Positions 1-8,192 of a stretch of 64,000 nt of DNA are shown here, in pieces. The position numbers and the translations under genes were made by a program. Location: positions 586,212-650,211 of the forward strand of contig NZ_KQ948145.1 of the NCBI RefSeq assembly GCF_001513955.1, read 5' to 3'. Position 1 is the stretch's first letter. The number at the start of each line of letters is the position of its first letter. The stretch comes from Streptomyces pseudovenezuelae (GTDB lineage Bacteria > Actinomycetota > Actinomycetes > Streptomycetales > Streptomycetaceae). The notes under the pieces are model-generated. The model worked only from the letters and a program-made list of their open reading frames with translations. It was not told the DNA's origin and did not search any database.

Positions 1-1353
1 CCACCAGGTGGCCACGTTGAAGCCGTGCACGGTGGCCTCCGCCTGGAGCTGCCGCCGGTCGACGCCGGGGCCCGCGTGCGCGGTGAGGTAGGTCGCGGTC
101 ACGCTCGCGGCGATCGTGTTCAGCAGGGCCGTACCGATCGAACCGCCCACCTGCTGGGCGGTGTTGAAGGTCGCCGAGGCCGCCCCCGAGTCGCGCGGCG
201 CGACGCTTCCGGTGGCCAGCGAGATGGAGGTCATCATCGCCGTGCTCATGCCGAGACCCAGCATCAGCATCCCGGGCAGGACGTGCGAGACGTACGCCGG
301 TTCCACGCCGACCTGGGCGATGACCGACAACCCGCCCGCGGCGAGCAGCAGTCCGGGCACGATCAGGACCCGCGGCGGGACCTTTCCCAGCAGGCGTGCG
401 GCGATCTGCGTCGAGCCGACGATCATCGCGGCGGTCATGGGCAGATACGCGAGCCCGGTCTTCAGCGGCGACCATCCGAGGACGCCCTGGAGGTAGTAGG
501 TCAGGAACAGGAAGACGCCGAACATCCCGACGGTGACGAACAGGACGGTCAGGAAGGCGCCGACGCGCTGCCGGTCCCTGATCACCGACATCGGCAGCAG
601 CGGCACCCGCGCCCGGGTCTGCCACACCGCGAACGCGGCGAGCAGGACGACCCCGGCGACCAGCAGGGTCACCACGAGGGCGTCGCCCCAACCCCGGGAC
701 TCCGCCTCGGAGAAGCCGTACACCAGTGACAGCATCCCGGCCGAGCCGAGCAGCGCGCCCGGCACGTCGAGATGGGCGTCGGGGTGCCGTCCGCCGGGCG
801 AGAGGATCGCCCACGCGCCCGCGAACGCGACCAGCGCGATGGGGACGTTGACGTACAGGCACCAGCGCCAGTCCAGATACTGGGTGAGCAGACCGCCCGC
901 GAGCAGCCCGATCGCGGCGCCGGCCCCGACGATCGCGCCGAACACCCCGAAGGCCTTGGCGCGTTCCTTCGGTTCGGTGAAGGTCGTCGAGAGCAGGGAC
1001 AGCGCGGACGGCGCGAGCAGCGCGGCGAACACACCCTGCAGGGCGCGGGCCCCGAACAGCATGCCCTGGCCGGTCGCGGCCCCGCCGAGTGCGGAGGCGG
1101 CGGCGAAACCGACGAGCCCGATCATGAAGGTGGTCCGGCGTCCGGCGAGGTCGGCGATCCGGCCGCCGAGCAGCAGGAGCCCACCGAAGGCGAGGGTGTA
1201 GGCGGTGATGACCCACTGCCGGTTCCCGTCCGACATGTTCAGGTCGGCCTGGGCGGACGGCAGGGCGATGTTCACGATGGTCATGTCCAGCACGACCATC
1301 AACTGGGCAAGCGCGATGACGACCAGCGCCCACCAACGACGGTTGTCGGCCAT
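1..1353 (-). CDS. MFS drug exporter, DHA2/EmrB-QacA type (3' end cut by window)
   Basis: The gene begins at the ATG at 1353 and runs off the left edge with 451 residues visible, so the C-terminus is missing. The protein is hydrophobic throughout. Near the N-terminus it has the DHA2 signature LDMTIVNIALP in helix 1, and the loop after helix 2 reads GGRIADLAGRR, the MFS motif A. DHA2 members have 14 membrane helices and export drugs or other small amphipathic molecules by proton antiport. The substrate cannot be read from sequence. No regulator gene is visible beside it; a TetR or MarR gene may lie beyond the edge. The family call is firm and the exporter role is inferred from the family. Confidence 0.88.
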   Translation of the reverse strand, partial: MADNRRWWALVVIALAQLMVVLDMTIVNIALPSAQADLNMSDGNRQWVITAYTLAFGGLLLLGGRIADLAGRRTTFMIGLVGFAAASALGGAATGQGMLFGARALQGVFAALLAPSALSLLSTTFTEPKERAKAFGVFGAIVGAGAAIGLLAGGLLTQYLDWRWCLYVNVPIALVAFAGAWAILSPGGRHPDAHLDVPGALLGSAGMLSLVYGFSEAESRGWGDALVVTLLVAGVVLLAAFAVWQTRARVPLLPMSVIRDRQRVGAFLTVLFVTVGMFGVFLFLTYYLQGVLGWSPLKTGLAYLPMTAAMIVGSTQIAARLLGKVPPRVLIVPGLLLAAGGLSVIAQVGVEPAYVSHVLPGMLMLGLGMSTAMMTSISLATGSVAPRDSGAASATFNTAQQVGGSIGTALLNTIAASVTATYLTAHAGPGVDRRQLQAEATVHGFNVATWW

Positions 1354-1427
1354 GACCCCATCGTGCGCCTGCCATCGGCCCTTTGGGAACGGTAGCGTCT
1401 CTTATTACGGTGTTTTTGCCTCCGCGG

Positions 1428-1865
1428 TCAGTGCCGCCCGCCACCGGTCGCGTCGCGGCACAGCAGCCGCAGCGAGCCGTCCCCGGCGAAGCAGCGGCGG
1501 GCCTCGTCCACCGGGTCCCACAGCCGTCCGTCGGGCGTACGGACCCAGTGCTCGCCGCCGCTCGTCCACCACTCGGCACCGGTCTGGTGGACGACGACCT
1601 CACCGGCGTAGGCACCGAGCCCGCGCAGCACGGTCTCCACGGCGGCGTACGGCGCCCCCTCCCGCCGAATCTCCTCGATCAGCCGGTCGACGCGCCACAG
1701 GCTCTGCGCCGAGTAGTCGAGGCGGACACGGGCGCCCTCGCGCAGGGCCGACACGGCGTCGGCGGCCCAGCGCACGGGTTTGGCCGCGGCGGCGGGGCGG
1801 CTGGTCCGGCGGGTGGTCACATCGGCCGTCGTAGGGGCAGTTGCCTGAGCCGTCACATCAGTCAT
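1428..1865 (-). CDS. conserved hypothetical protein, 145 aa
   Basis: I do not recognise a function. The chosen ATG at 1865 gives a product starting MTDVTAQ; an upstream in-frame start at 1976 would add 37 low-complexity, unconserved-looking residues. The first 35 residues are Ala/Thr-rich and probably disordered. The rest is a compact soluble domain with the pattern ALREGARVRLDYS, then WRVDRLIEEIRREG, then W and WDPVDEA near the end. The look is that of the small DUF families common in Streptomyces. No signal peptide or membrane segment is visible. It is divergent from the DUF1877-type gene at 2045. Confidence 0.6.
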   Translation of the reverse strand: MTDVTAQATAPTTADVTTRRTSRPAAAAKPVRWAADAVSALREGARVRLDYSAQSLWRVDRLIEEIRREGAPYAAVETVLRGLGAYAGEVVVHQTGAEWWTSGGEHWVRTPDGRLWDPVDEARRCFAGDGSLRLLCRDATGGGRH

Positions 1866-2044
1866 CACAAGGGTGAAAGCGTTCGGGAGAGGTGTTTCGT
1901 CACCCGGATCGGGGCCTCTTGGCGGGACCGGCGCAGGACCGACGCACCTTCGCCGTATCCCTCCCCGGACGGTCACAGGACCCTCTCGGTAGCGAGGTTG
2001 ACGCCGGTGTGACGATTCGCCCCTCCCCTGCGCTCCTCTCTCTG

Positions 2045-2506
2045 ATGAGCGACTACTTCCATCTCCGCGCGGTGCCGCCCTCGGCCCTGCGCAACAGCGC
2101 GAACTGGATGCAACGGCTGTTCGAGGACGACTGGGACGCCGTACGCGAACGCATCGGACGACACCGGGAGGAGGTGCTGGACAAGTCCTACCTGGACCAC
2201 GAACTCCTGTACGCGGGCGCCGAGGTGGTCCTCGGCGGCCTCCCGGTCTACCCGGGCGACCACGACAAACCCCCGTTCCTGCTGCTGACCGCGGCCCGGG
2301 CGAACCGCGTCTCGGCGTACCTGGGTGCGGCCGACTTCGAGGCCCTGTGGCGGGTCGCCCGCGAGGACGTCCTTCCGAGACACGGCGGAGCGGCCGCGGA
2401 ACGGGAGGCGCGGGGGGTGTTCGCGGCGGCGCACCGGGATCTGACGGCGTTCTACGGACAGACGGCGCAGTACGGGGACGCGGTGGTCAAGTGGCTCATC
2501 CAGTGA
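2045..2506 (+). CDS. DUF1877 (YfbM-like) family protein, 153 aa
   Basis: The product starts MSDYFHLRAVPPSALRNSA, followed by WMQRLFEDDWDAV and LDKSYLDHELLYAGAE. This is the layout of DUF1877 proteins, small cytosolic proteins of unknown function that include E. coli YfbM. The ATG at 2045 is chosen because family members begin exactly at this motif. An in-frame GTG at 2008 would add 12 residues but matches nothing. The Shine-Dalgarno sequence is weak. It lies divergently from the gene at 1428-1865 and convergently with the one ending at 2549, so it is probably monocistronic. Confidence 0.75.
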   Translation: MSDYFHLRAVPPSALRNSANWMQRLFEDDWDAVRERIGRHREEVLDKSYLDHELLYAGAEVVLGGLPVYPGDHDKPPFLLLTAARANRVSAYLGAADFEALWRVAREDVLPRHGGAAAEREARGVFAAAHRDLTAFYGQTAQYGDAVVKWLIQ

Positions 2507-2548
2507 GCCACTGCTCCACCGAGCCACTCCTCCACTGAGCCGCGGCTC

Positions 2549-3160
2549 TCACCCCCGGCGCCGGCTCCTGCGGGACACCACCGCGCGCAGTACCCGGCGG
2601 CCCTCCGTCGAGACCTCCAGAGCCGGGCGCAGACCTGCCGGGCCATGACCGGCGAGAAGCTCCAGGACGGTGATCTGGCGGCGCAGTTCGGCGGCGACGA
2701 GCGGGGACATGCCCTCCGTACGGCCCTCGCGGCGGGCGTCGACCGAGTCGCCGGCGTCCTTCAGGGGGTCGAGCAGCCGGTGGATCTGCAGCGCGGCGAC
2801 CGAGCAGGCGTCGGCCCACGCCCGTACCCCGGCGGCGGATCGTTCGGCCGGCGCGGCGGCGAGCATCCGGCGGGCCAGCAGCACGGCCTCGTCCTCACCG
2901 GAGCCCGAACCGGAGTCGGAGCCCTGGCCCGGCTCCCCGTCGGCCGCCTCGAACTCCCCGTCCCCGCCCAGCTTCCCCCGCACCTGCTCCAGCCGTTCGC
3001 CCCACTCCTCGGCCCCGGCGTCGTCCGCGAGCCCCGCCCACAGGGGCCGGAGAATCTCGTCGTCGCCGCCGAGCAGCGGTACGCAGCGATCCAAACAAGC
3101 CAACCCGCTGGCGGCCAGGCCGCGTTCGTCGGCCTGGCCGATCAGCTCCACCAGACTCAT
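2549..3160 (-). CDS. hypothetical protein, 203 aa
   Basis: No family is recognised. The ATG at 3160 is preceded by a good GGGAGG ribosome site five bases upstream. The N-terminal half (MSLVELIGQADERGLAASGL, then a run of helices) is separated by an acidic Gly/Ser/Asp linker at about residues 75-90 from a C-terminal helical domain ending in Arg-rich RRSRRRG. There is no signal peptide or membrane segment, so it is probably a cytosolic helical protein. It is read in the same direction as the hypothetical gene at 3237-3740, with 76 bases between them. Confidence 0.6.
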   Translation of the reverse strand: MSLVELIGQADERGLAASGLACLDRCVPLLGGDDEILRPLWAGLADDAGAEEWGERLEQVRGKLGGDGEFEAADGEPGQGSDSGSGSGEDEAVLLARRMLAAAPAERSAAGVRAWADACSVAALQIHRLLDPLKDAGDSVDARREGRTEGMSPLVAAELRRQITVLELLAGHGPAGLRPALEVSTEGRRVLRAVVSRRSRRRG

Positions 3161-3236
3161 CCACGCCTCCCTCGCCGAGCGGCATTCCCTAACGGAACCC
3201 GCACTTCCCCTTACTGCGCGCGATGGCTCGGGAGTG

Positions 3237-3740
3237 TCACAGGGGCACCACACCGAGCCGGTCGAGCATACGGAAGAAGAGGTTTTCGGCCAACAGGTCG
3301 GGCTCGGCGTTCAGTACGTCGAGCAGCGGCTCCTCCGCCACCTCGTGTCCCGCCTCCGCGGCCCAGGCGACGGCCCGCGCCGCCGCGTCGCGGGGTTCGA
3401 GGAAGTAGTCCTCCAGGGTCAGACCCTCCTCGCCGCCCCCGAGGTACCCGGCCATGGCGGTGCGGGCCAGACAGGTCGTCCAGGCCCCGCTCTCCGGTCC
3501 CGCCGCCTCCAGGACCACCGAGGCGCTGTCCATGACGTATCCGAAGAGCGCGGGCGAACCGGTCTCCAGCGCGAGGGCGTTCATGTTCCCGACATCGCCC
3601 TCGCCGTTGGCGTACTCCCAGACCTGCCAGCCGCCGGGCGCCGACTCGCGCAGGACCATGCCCTCGGCGCCGGCCAGCGCGTCCGTCTCGGCGAGCGGCC
3701 GCTCCCCGCGGCCCACGACGAAGTAACCCCAGTAGCCCAT
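3237..3740 (-). CDS. conserved hypothetical protein, 167 aa
   Basis: The product starts MGYWGYFVVGRGERPLAE and is placed at the ATG at 3740, which has a G-rich ribosome site just upstream. It looks like a soluble single-domain protein with alternating beta and helical segments (GWQVWEYANGEG, EPDLLAENLFFRMLDRLG at the C-terminus). I do not know the family or function, though the N-terminal sequence looks like a conserved Streptomyces hypothetical. It precedes the 203-aa gene on the same strand and may be co-transcribed with it. Confidence 0.6.
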   Translation of the reverse strand: MGYWGYFVVGRGERPLAETDALAGAEGMVLRESAPGGWQVWEYANGEGDVGNMNALALETGSPALFGYVMDSASVVLEAAGPESGAWTTCLARTAMAGYLGGGEEGLTLEDYFLEPRDAAARAVAWAAEAGHEVAEEPLLDVLNAEPDLLAENLFFRMLDRLGVVPL

Positions 3741-3827
3741 CCCCGGTTCCCCCCGGCTGCTCGGTACGGTTCGGGCCCGAATACACCACATTCGTACGGC
3801 AGTTCGCAGCAGGACGGACCAAATCCG

Positions 3828-4592
3828 TCACGCGGCGACGGGTACCACGGGGCCGCGGTGGGCCTTCTCGTCCTGCATCCGCGTCAGTCGCAGCACGACG
3901 GCGGCGGCGAGCAGGGCTGCGACGAGGTCGACGCCGTCCGCGAACAGCATCTGGCCCGTCGTGTCGTGGAGCTCCTGGGGGGTGTCGGCCTCCCCGGCCA
4001 TACCGGCCAGGAACCGCCCGGCGACGTTCGTCAGGAGCCACGAGGCCCACCAGACGTTGACCAGCGCATGCCCCCGGGGCTCTGCCTCCGGGCTGCTCGC
4101 GTTCCAGACGTCCAGCACGACCCTGCGCGGGTACCAGAGACTCACGAACGGCACGACCCAGCCGGCGATCACCCAGCCGCGCGCCTTGGCGTGCCCGTCC
4201 GGGGCGAACACCTCGGCGTTGACCCGTACCCGCCAGAGCCAGATCACGAAGACGACGGCACAGACCAGCAGTACGGCGGCCTGCGCGGAGGCGGCCACGG
4301 CGGTGAGCGTGTCCGCCAGGTCGGCCCGGTCCAGTGCGGAGTCCCAGGAGGTGTTCCCGGCGAGGTCGCCCGTGACGTCGTACGTGTACGCGTCCGCACC
4401 GAGGGCGAAGACGTCGACGGCCGCGGCCACGCCCAGCAGCACCGCGGTGGCCCGGCCGAGCCCGACGGGAGAGCGCAGCCAGGCCTTCGGGGTGCCGGCC
4501 GGCGGGGCCTGGAACCCGGGCAGGGCGGTGCACTGGGTGCACAGGACGCCGTCCGGTGCCGCTTCGAAGTGGTGGCAGCGCGTGCAGAGCAT
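3828..4592 (-). CDS. DUF4328-type membrane protein with N-terminal zinc ribbon
   Basis: The 254-residue product begins MLCTRCHHFEAAPDGVLCTQC, a CxxC...CxxC zinc-ribbon-like hairpin. Several membrane segments follow: roughly residues 45-65, 100-125, 140-160 and 190-235. The core reads GWVIAGWVVPFVSLWYPRRV and NVWWASWLL, the pattern of DUF4328 membrane proteins of actinomycetes. Their function is unknown. The ATG at 4592 is preferred over an upstream in-frame start at 4673 because it places the zinc ribbon at the N-terminus, as in relatives. It is 125 bases from the hexosaminidase stop and is probably transcribed separately. Confidence 0.75.
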   Translation of the reverse strand: MLCTRCHHFEAAPDGVLCTQCTALPGFQAPPAGTPKAWLRSPVGLGRATAVLLGVAAAVDVFALGADAYTYDVTGDLAGNTSWDSALDRADLADTLTAVAASAQAAVLLVCAVVFVIWLWRVRVNAEVFAPDGHAKARGWVIAGWVVPFVSLWYPRRVVLDVWNASSPEAEPRGHALVNVWWASWLLTNVAGRFLAGMAGEADTPQELHDTTGQMLFADGVDLVAALLAAAVVLRLTRMQDEKAHRGPVVPVAA

Positions 4593-4716
4593 GGTGGAGG
4601 TCCCCCCGAGGTGCGGATGATCAGCAGACCGCGCCGGTTCTCCCCAGAGCCTCACGCGCGGCATGCGGAACATACGGTTCGCCGGCCCCGCGCGTCCACC
4701 GTGAATCCCCGGTTCC

Positions 4717-6369
4717 TCAGCCCAGCCGGTCCGCCAGCGCCTTGAACCGCGTCCAGGTCAGCGCGGGCTTCCCCGGGTCCCACAGCTTCTGCACGGTCGC
4801 CCGCAGCGGCATCCGGATGCCCGCGGCGACCTGGTCCTGGGTCTGCGCGTTCGGGAAGTCGCACCACACCGCGAAGTAGGCGCCGAGGATCTGGCCGTCG
4901 TACTTGGCGGGGACGGCCGTCGTGCCGCGGACGACCCTCGGGGTCCACTGCTCGTAGATCCGCTGTCCGGTCGGATAGAAGAACTGGTTGGGCTGCCCGA
5001 GGACGTAGTAGAGGAACTCGTCGTTGTAGTTGATGAGCTTGCGTCCCGTGCTCAGGTACGCCACCGGCTGCCGGGCGCCGATCTCCTTGCCCGTCCAGTA
5101 CCCGACCTGGATGTCCTTGTCCGGCTGGACGGACGTACCGCGGAAGAAGCCGTCGTTCCACGCGCGCGGGGTCCTGCCGTGCTTGCGGACGGTGGCGGCG
5201 CGGTCGTTGAGCCAGCCGGTGGTCAGGTCCTCGACGGTGGCCCCGGCCCCGTAGGCCTTCCTGGCCGCGGCGGCGAGCTGCGGGTAGGTCGCCGCCGGGT
5301 CGGAGACCATCAGCGCGCGGTACTCGTCGCCGCCGAGGTGCCACCAGGCGCCGGGGAAGAGGCCGGCGTACTCGTTCAGCAGGTCGTCGACGATCTTGGC
5401 GGAGGCGGGGTTGGAGATGTCGACGGTGCCCTGCGGGGTGCTCCCCGCCGCGCTGCGCAACTGCAGGTCGGGGTGCGCGGCGATGACCGCGCCCAGATGC
5501 CCTGGCGAGTCGATCTCCGGTACGACGGTGATGTGCCGCTGGGCCGCGAGCGCGACGATCCTCCTGACCTGCGCCTTGCTCAGGTGCTGCGCGGACACGA
5601 TCTCCGGGTGCGAGTCGGACTCGATCCGGAACGCCTGGTCGTCGGAGAAGTGCAGCTGGAGCTGGTTGAACTTCAGGTCGCCCAACTCCCGGACCCGGTC
5701 CTCGATCCAGCCGGCCGTGAAGGTCTTGCGCGCGATGTCCAGCGAGAACCCGCGCACCGGCTTGGCGGGCTCGTCGCGCACGACGCCCTCCGCCGCCGTA
5801 CCGCCGCCGCGGACCTCCTGCTTGAGGGTGCGGGTGCCGTAGAACACGCCCGCGTCGTCCGCCGCGCTGATGGCGACCCGCCCGCCGCGCACGGTCATGC
5901 GGTACGACTCCGGGTTCGCGCCCTCGTCGTCGTTGAGGGTGAGGCGCACGTCCCCGGCGCGTACGTCGTCCTTCTGCCCGGCGTACGTCAGCCCCAGCTC
6001 ACCGGCGAGAAGGCGCCCCTCGTCGGCGAGGTCGGCGTCGTTCACGACCACGCGCCGGCCGGAGGCGGGACGCCAGCCGGGGCCGCGCGCCGGGGTGTGG
6101 GCGCGGACGGCGGGGATCGTGCGGGGAGTGGTGGACAGGGGGTAGGACCGGGTGGGGCTGGGGGCCGGGCTCGGGGCCTTCGACGGGACCCGGGAGCCTT
6201 CCGCTCTGCCGCCCGCGGGTGACCGGGCCTGGGACTGGGCCGATCCCGCCGGGTCGCTGTCGCCGCCCGCCCACAGCCCGAGGCCCACTCCGGCCGCCAC
6301 GGTGACGGCGACCGCCCCCGCGATCAGCCCCCGTGTCTGCTTCTCCGGTCGCTTCCTGTGCTGGCTCAC
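4717..6369 (-). CDS. membrane-anchored beta-N-acetylhexosaminidase, GH20
   Basis: This 550-residue enzyme removes terminal beta-linked GlcNAc or GalNAc from chitin- or peptidoglycan-derived oligosaccharides outside the cell. The start is a GTG at 6369. Residues 13-34 form a signal or anchor helix, and a Ser/Pro/Arg-rich linker follows to about residue 95. A GH20b-like domain covers about residues 100-190 and the TIM-barrel catalytic domain about residues 205-550. The catalytic Asp-Glu pair of GH20 is present in WHLGGDEY (D348, E349). Other family marks are LHFSDDQAFRIESDSHPEI and PEIDSPGH. There is no lipobox, so it is either secreted or held by the uncleaved helix. Confidence 0.92.
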   Translation of the reverse strand: MSQHRKRPEKQTRGLIAGAVAVTVAAGVGLGLWAGGDSDPAGSAQSQARSPAGGRAEGSRVPSKAPSPAPSPTRSYPLSTTPRTIPAVRAHTPARGPGWRPASGRRVVVNDADLADEGRLLAGELGLTYAGQKDDVRAGDVRLTLNDDEGANPESYRMTVRGGRVAISAADDAGVFYGTRTLKQEVRGGGTAAEGVVRDEPAKPVRGFSLDIARKTFTAGWIEDRVRELGDLKFNQLQLHFSDDQAFRIESDSHPEIVSAQHLSKAQVRRIVALAAQRHITVVPEIDSPGHLGAVIAAHPDLQLRSAAGSTPQGTVDISNPASAKIVDDLLNEYAGLFPGAWWHLGGDEYRALMVSDPAATYPQLAAAARKAYGAGATVEDLTTGWLNDRAATVRKHGRTPRAWNDGFFRGTSVQPDKDIQVGYWTGKEIGARQPVAYLSTGRKLINYNDEFLYYVLGQPNQFFYPTGQRIYEQWTPRVVRGTTAVPAKYDGQILGAYFAVWCDFPNAQTQDQVAAGIRMPLRATVQKLWDPGKPALTWTRFKALADRLG

Positions 6370-6524
6370 ATCGTCAACCTAGGGCCTTGAGAGCGAGGGA
6401 CGTGTCCACCACACGTTCCGAAACTCTCCCGTGCGGGTGAAATTCGGGCATCCGTCGGACAGGTCATGTCCACACTCGATAACGTGAGATCACATCGCTC
6501 ACAGCTTCCTCTGCCGAAACACAC

Positions 6525-7037
6525 GTGACGCCCACACATTCTCCCGGCCGACTGGCCATACCGTCCCTGCCCACCGTCCTGGACGCCTTCAACAGCGCTC
6601 CCGCCGACGAGGCGCGGCCCCTGCTCCTGGAGTGTCTGCGCAGCCTGCGCTGGGCGGAGCGGGTCGTGGCCCACCGCCCCTACCCGACCGCGGACGCACT
6701 GCTCGCGGCCGCGGACGAGGCGGCGTACGACCTGACCGTGGCGGACCTCTCCGAGGCCCTGGCCGCCGAGACCCTGCCGGCGCTGCCGGACGGGATCTAC
6801 TCGGCGGCCCACATGGCCATGGACGCGGCCCACGCGGCCTACGAGTCCCGCTTCGGCCACGCCTTCGTCATCTGCCTGGACGGGTTGCCCCCGCACGAGG
6901 TCCTGAACCACGTCCTGGCGGGCATCCGGTCACGATTGACAAACGATCCGGAGGAAGAACGGGTGGTGGCGGCGGAGGAACTCCGCCGCATGGCGCGAGG
7001 CCGTCTGGTGGCCCACCTCAGGGGCGCGGGTTCGTAG
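6525..7037 (+). CDS. OHCU decarboxylase-like protein (ureide pathway fold)
   Basis: The 170-residue product carries the 2-oxo-4-hydroxy-4-carboxy-5-ureidoimidazoline decarboxylase fold. The catalytic-His position is present in RVVAHRPY, and the signature near residue 110, FGHAFVICLDG, matches the family pattern FGFPFIICV. OHCU decarboxylase converts the product of urate oxidation into S-allantoin. No urate oxidase or transthyretin-like hydrolase lies nearby, so this may be a paralogue with another role rather than the pathway enzyme. The start is a GTG at 6525 without a clear ribosome site. It lies 267 bases upstream of sdhC on the same strand and is divergent from the hexosaminidase. Confidence 0.72.
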   Translation: MTPTHSPGRLAIPSLPTVLDAFNSAPADEARPLLLECLRSLRWAERVVAHRPYPTADALLAAADEAAYDLTVADLSEALAAETLPALPDGIYSAAHMAMDAAHAAYESRFGHAFVICLDGLPPHEVLNHVLAGIRSRLTNDPEEERVVAAEELRRMARGRLVAHLRGAGS

Positions 7038-7304
7038 CCGCCGTACGCCCGCCGCCGTACGCCCGCCGCCGCACGCCCGCGACCAGCGCACACGGCGCCG
7101 CACCCGGCACATACCAACCGAGACCACCCCATTAGCCGCCGAGTTCCGCCATCTGCGTGCCACTTTGATCACACAGGTAGGCCCCGGCTAAGCCCAGCGG
7201 CAGCGCATCGCTACGATGCTGGGGGCCGGTGGACCGTACCCGGCCGGGCCCGACCGACAGCACAAGCCGGCTGGCCCCGATACCCCGCTCCCGGAGGGAC
7301 TTCC

Positions 7305-7685
7305 GTGCCGGCTGGAACGCTGTACCGCGGCCGGGAAGGAATGTGGTCCTGGGTGGCTCATCGAGTCACCGGCGTCCTCATCTTCTTCTTCCTGTTCGTT
7401 CACGTGCTGGACACCGCTCTCGTCCGTGTCTCACCCGAGGACTACGACAAGGTCGTGGCCACGTACAAGACCCCGCTCGTCGCGTGTCTGGAGTACGGCC
7501 TCGTGGCCGCCATCCTCTTCCACGCGCTCAACGGCCTGCGCGTCATCGCCGTCGACTTCTGGTCGAAGGGCCCGCGCTACCAGAAGCAGATGCTCTGGTC
7601 CGTGGTCGGCCTGTGGGTCGTGCTCATGATCGGGGCGATCTACCCCGTCCTCGGCCACGCCGCTCGTGAACTGTTCGGGAGCTGA
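7305..7685 (+). CDS. sdhC: succinate dehydrogenase cytochrome b556 subunit
   Basis: SdhC is one of two membrane anchors of respiratory complex II and helps bind heme b and quinone. The 126-residue product has three membrane helices (about residues 20-42, 58-80 and 95-118). It carries SWVAHRVTGVLIF in helix 1 and the heme-region pattern FHALNGLRV (HxxxGxR) after helix 2. The GTG start at 7305 has a CGGAGGGA ribosome site seven bases upstream. It is the first gene of sdhCDAB, and sdhD follows after five bases. The 267-base region upstream probably holds the operon promoter. I found no convincing Rex or other redox-regulator operator in it. Confidence 0.93.
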   Translation: MPAGTLYRGREGMWSWVAHRVTGVLIFFFLFVHVLDTALVRVSPEDYDKVVATYKTPLVACLEYGLVAAILFHALNGLRVIAVDFWSKGPRYQKQMLWSVVGLWVVLMIGAIYPVLGHAARELFGS

Positions 7686-7690
7686 TACCG

Positions 7691-8173
7691 ATGGCGACCA
7701 CTGAAACCACCGCTTCCGGCATCGGCCCCGTAGAGGGCGACCCGGGCTACGGCGTCGACAACCCGGCGCCCCTGATCGAGGCCCCGCGCAAGCGCACCAA
7801 GAAGACCCCCCGCTCGACCCGCGGCAACTTCGAGATGGCCGCGTGGCTGTTCATGCGCCTGTCGGGTGTCGTGCTGGTCGTCCTGGTCATCGGGCACCTG
7901 CTGATCCAGCTGGTGCTGGACGGCGGCGTCTCGAAGATCGGCTTCGCCTTCGTGGCCGGCCGCTGGGCGTCCCCGTTCTGGCAGGTCTGGGACCTGATGA
8001 TGCTGTGGCTCGCGATGCTGCACGGCGCCAACGGCCTGCGCACGATCATCAACGACTACGCGGAGCGCCCGAACACCCGGCTGTGGCTCAAGGGCCTGCT
8101 CTACACCGCCACGGTGTTCACCATCCTGCTGGGCACGCTGGTGATCTTCACCTTCGACCCGAACATCCGCTAG
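7691..8173 (+). CDS. sdhD: succinate dehydrogenase hydrophobic membrane anchor subunit
   Basis: SdhD is the second membrane anchor of complex II. The 160-residue product has a hydrophilic N-terminal extension of about 48 residues, then three membrane helices (about 50-75, 88-110 and 128-153). The heme/quinone-region motif is [15 protein letters not shown]. The ATG at 7691 follows a GGGAG ribosome site that overlaps the sdhC stop region, so the two anchors are translationally close. sdhA starts 19 bases downstream. The N-terminal extension is typical of actinobacterial SdhD. Confidence 0.93.
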   Translation: MATTETTASGIGPVEGDPGYGVDNPAPLIEAPRKRTKKTPRSTRGNFEMAAWLFMRLSGVVLVVLVIGHLLIQLVLDGGVSKIGFAFVAGRWASPFWQVWDLMMLWLAMLHGANGLRTIINDYAERPNTRLWLKGLLYTATVFTILLGTLVIFTFDPNIR

Positions 8174-8192
8174 GCACGGGGCTGCGAGAATC

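Noticed and set aside
2670..4745. 691-codon plus-strand frame opposite three small genes
   Set aside because: It spans the minus-strand genes at 2549-4592, each of which has a ribosome site or conserved motif, and it has none itself.
6371..6524. DasR-type operator upstream of the hexosaminidase gene
   Set aside because: I looked for the ACTGGTCTAGACCAGT-like palindrome expected before GlcNAc genes and saw none.
7038..7304. Rex operator upstream of sdhC
   Set aside because: No TTGTGAANNNNTTCACAA-like palindrome is present in this 267-base region.
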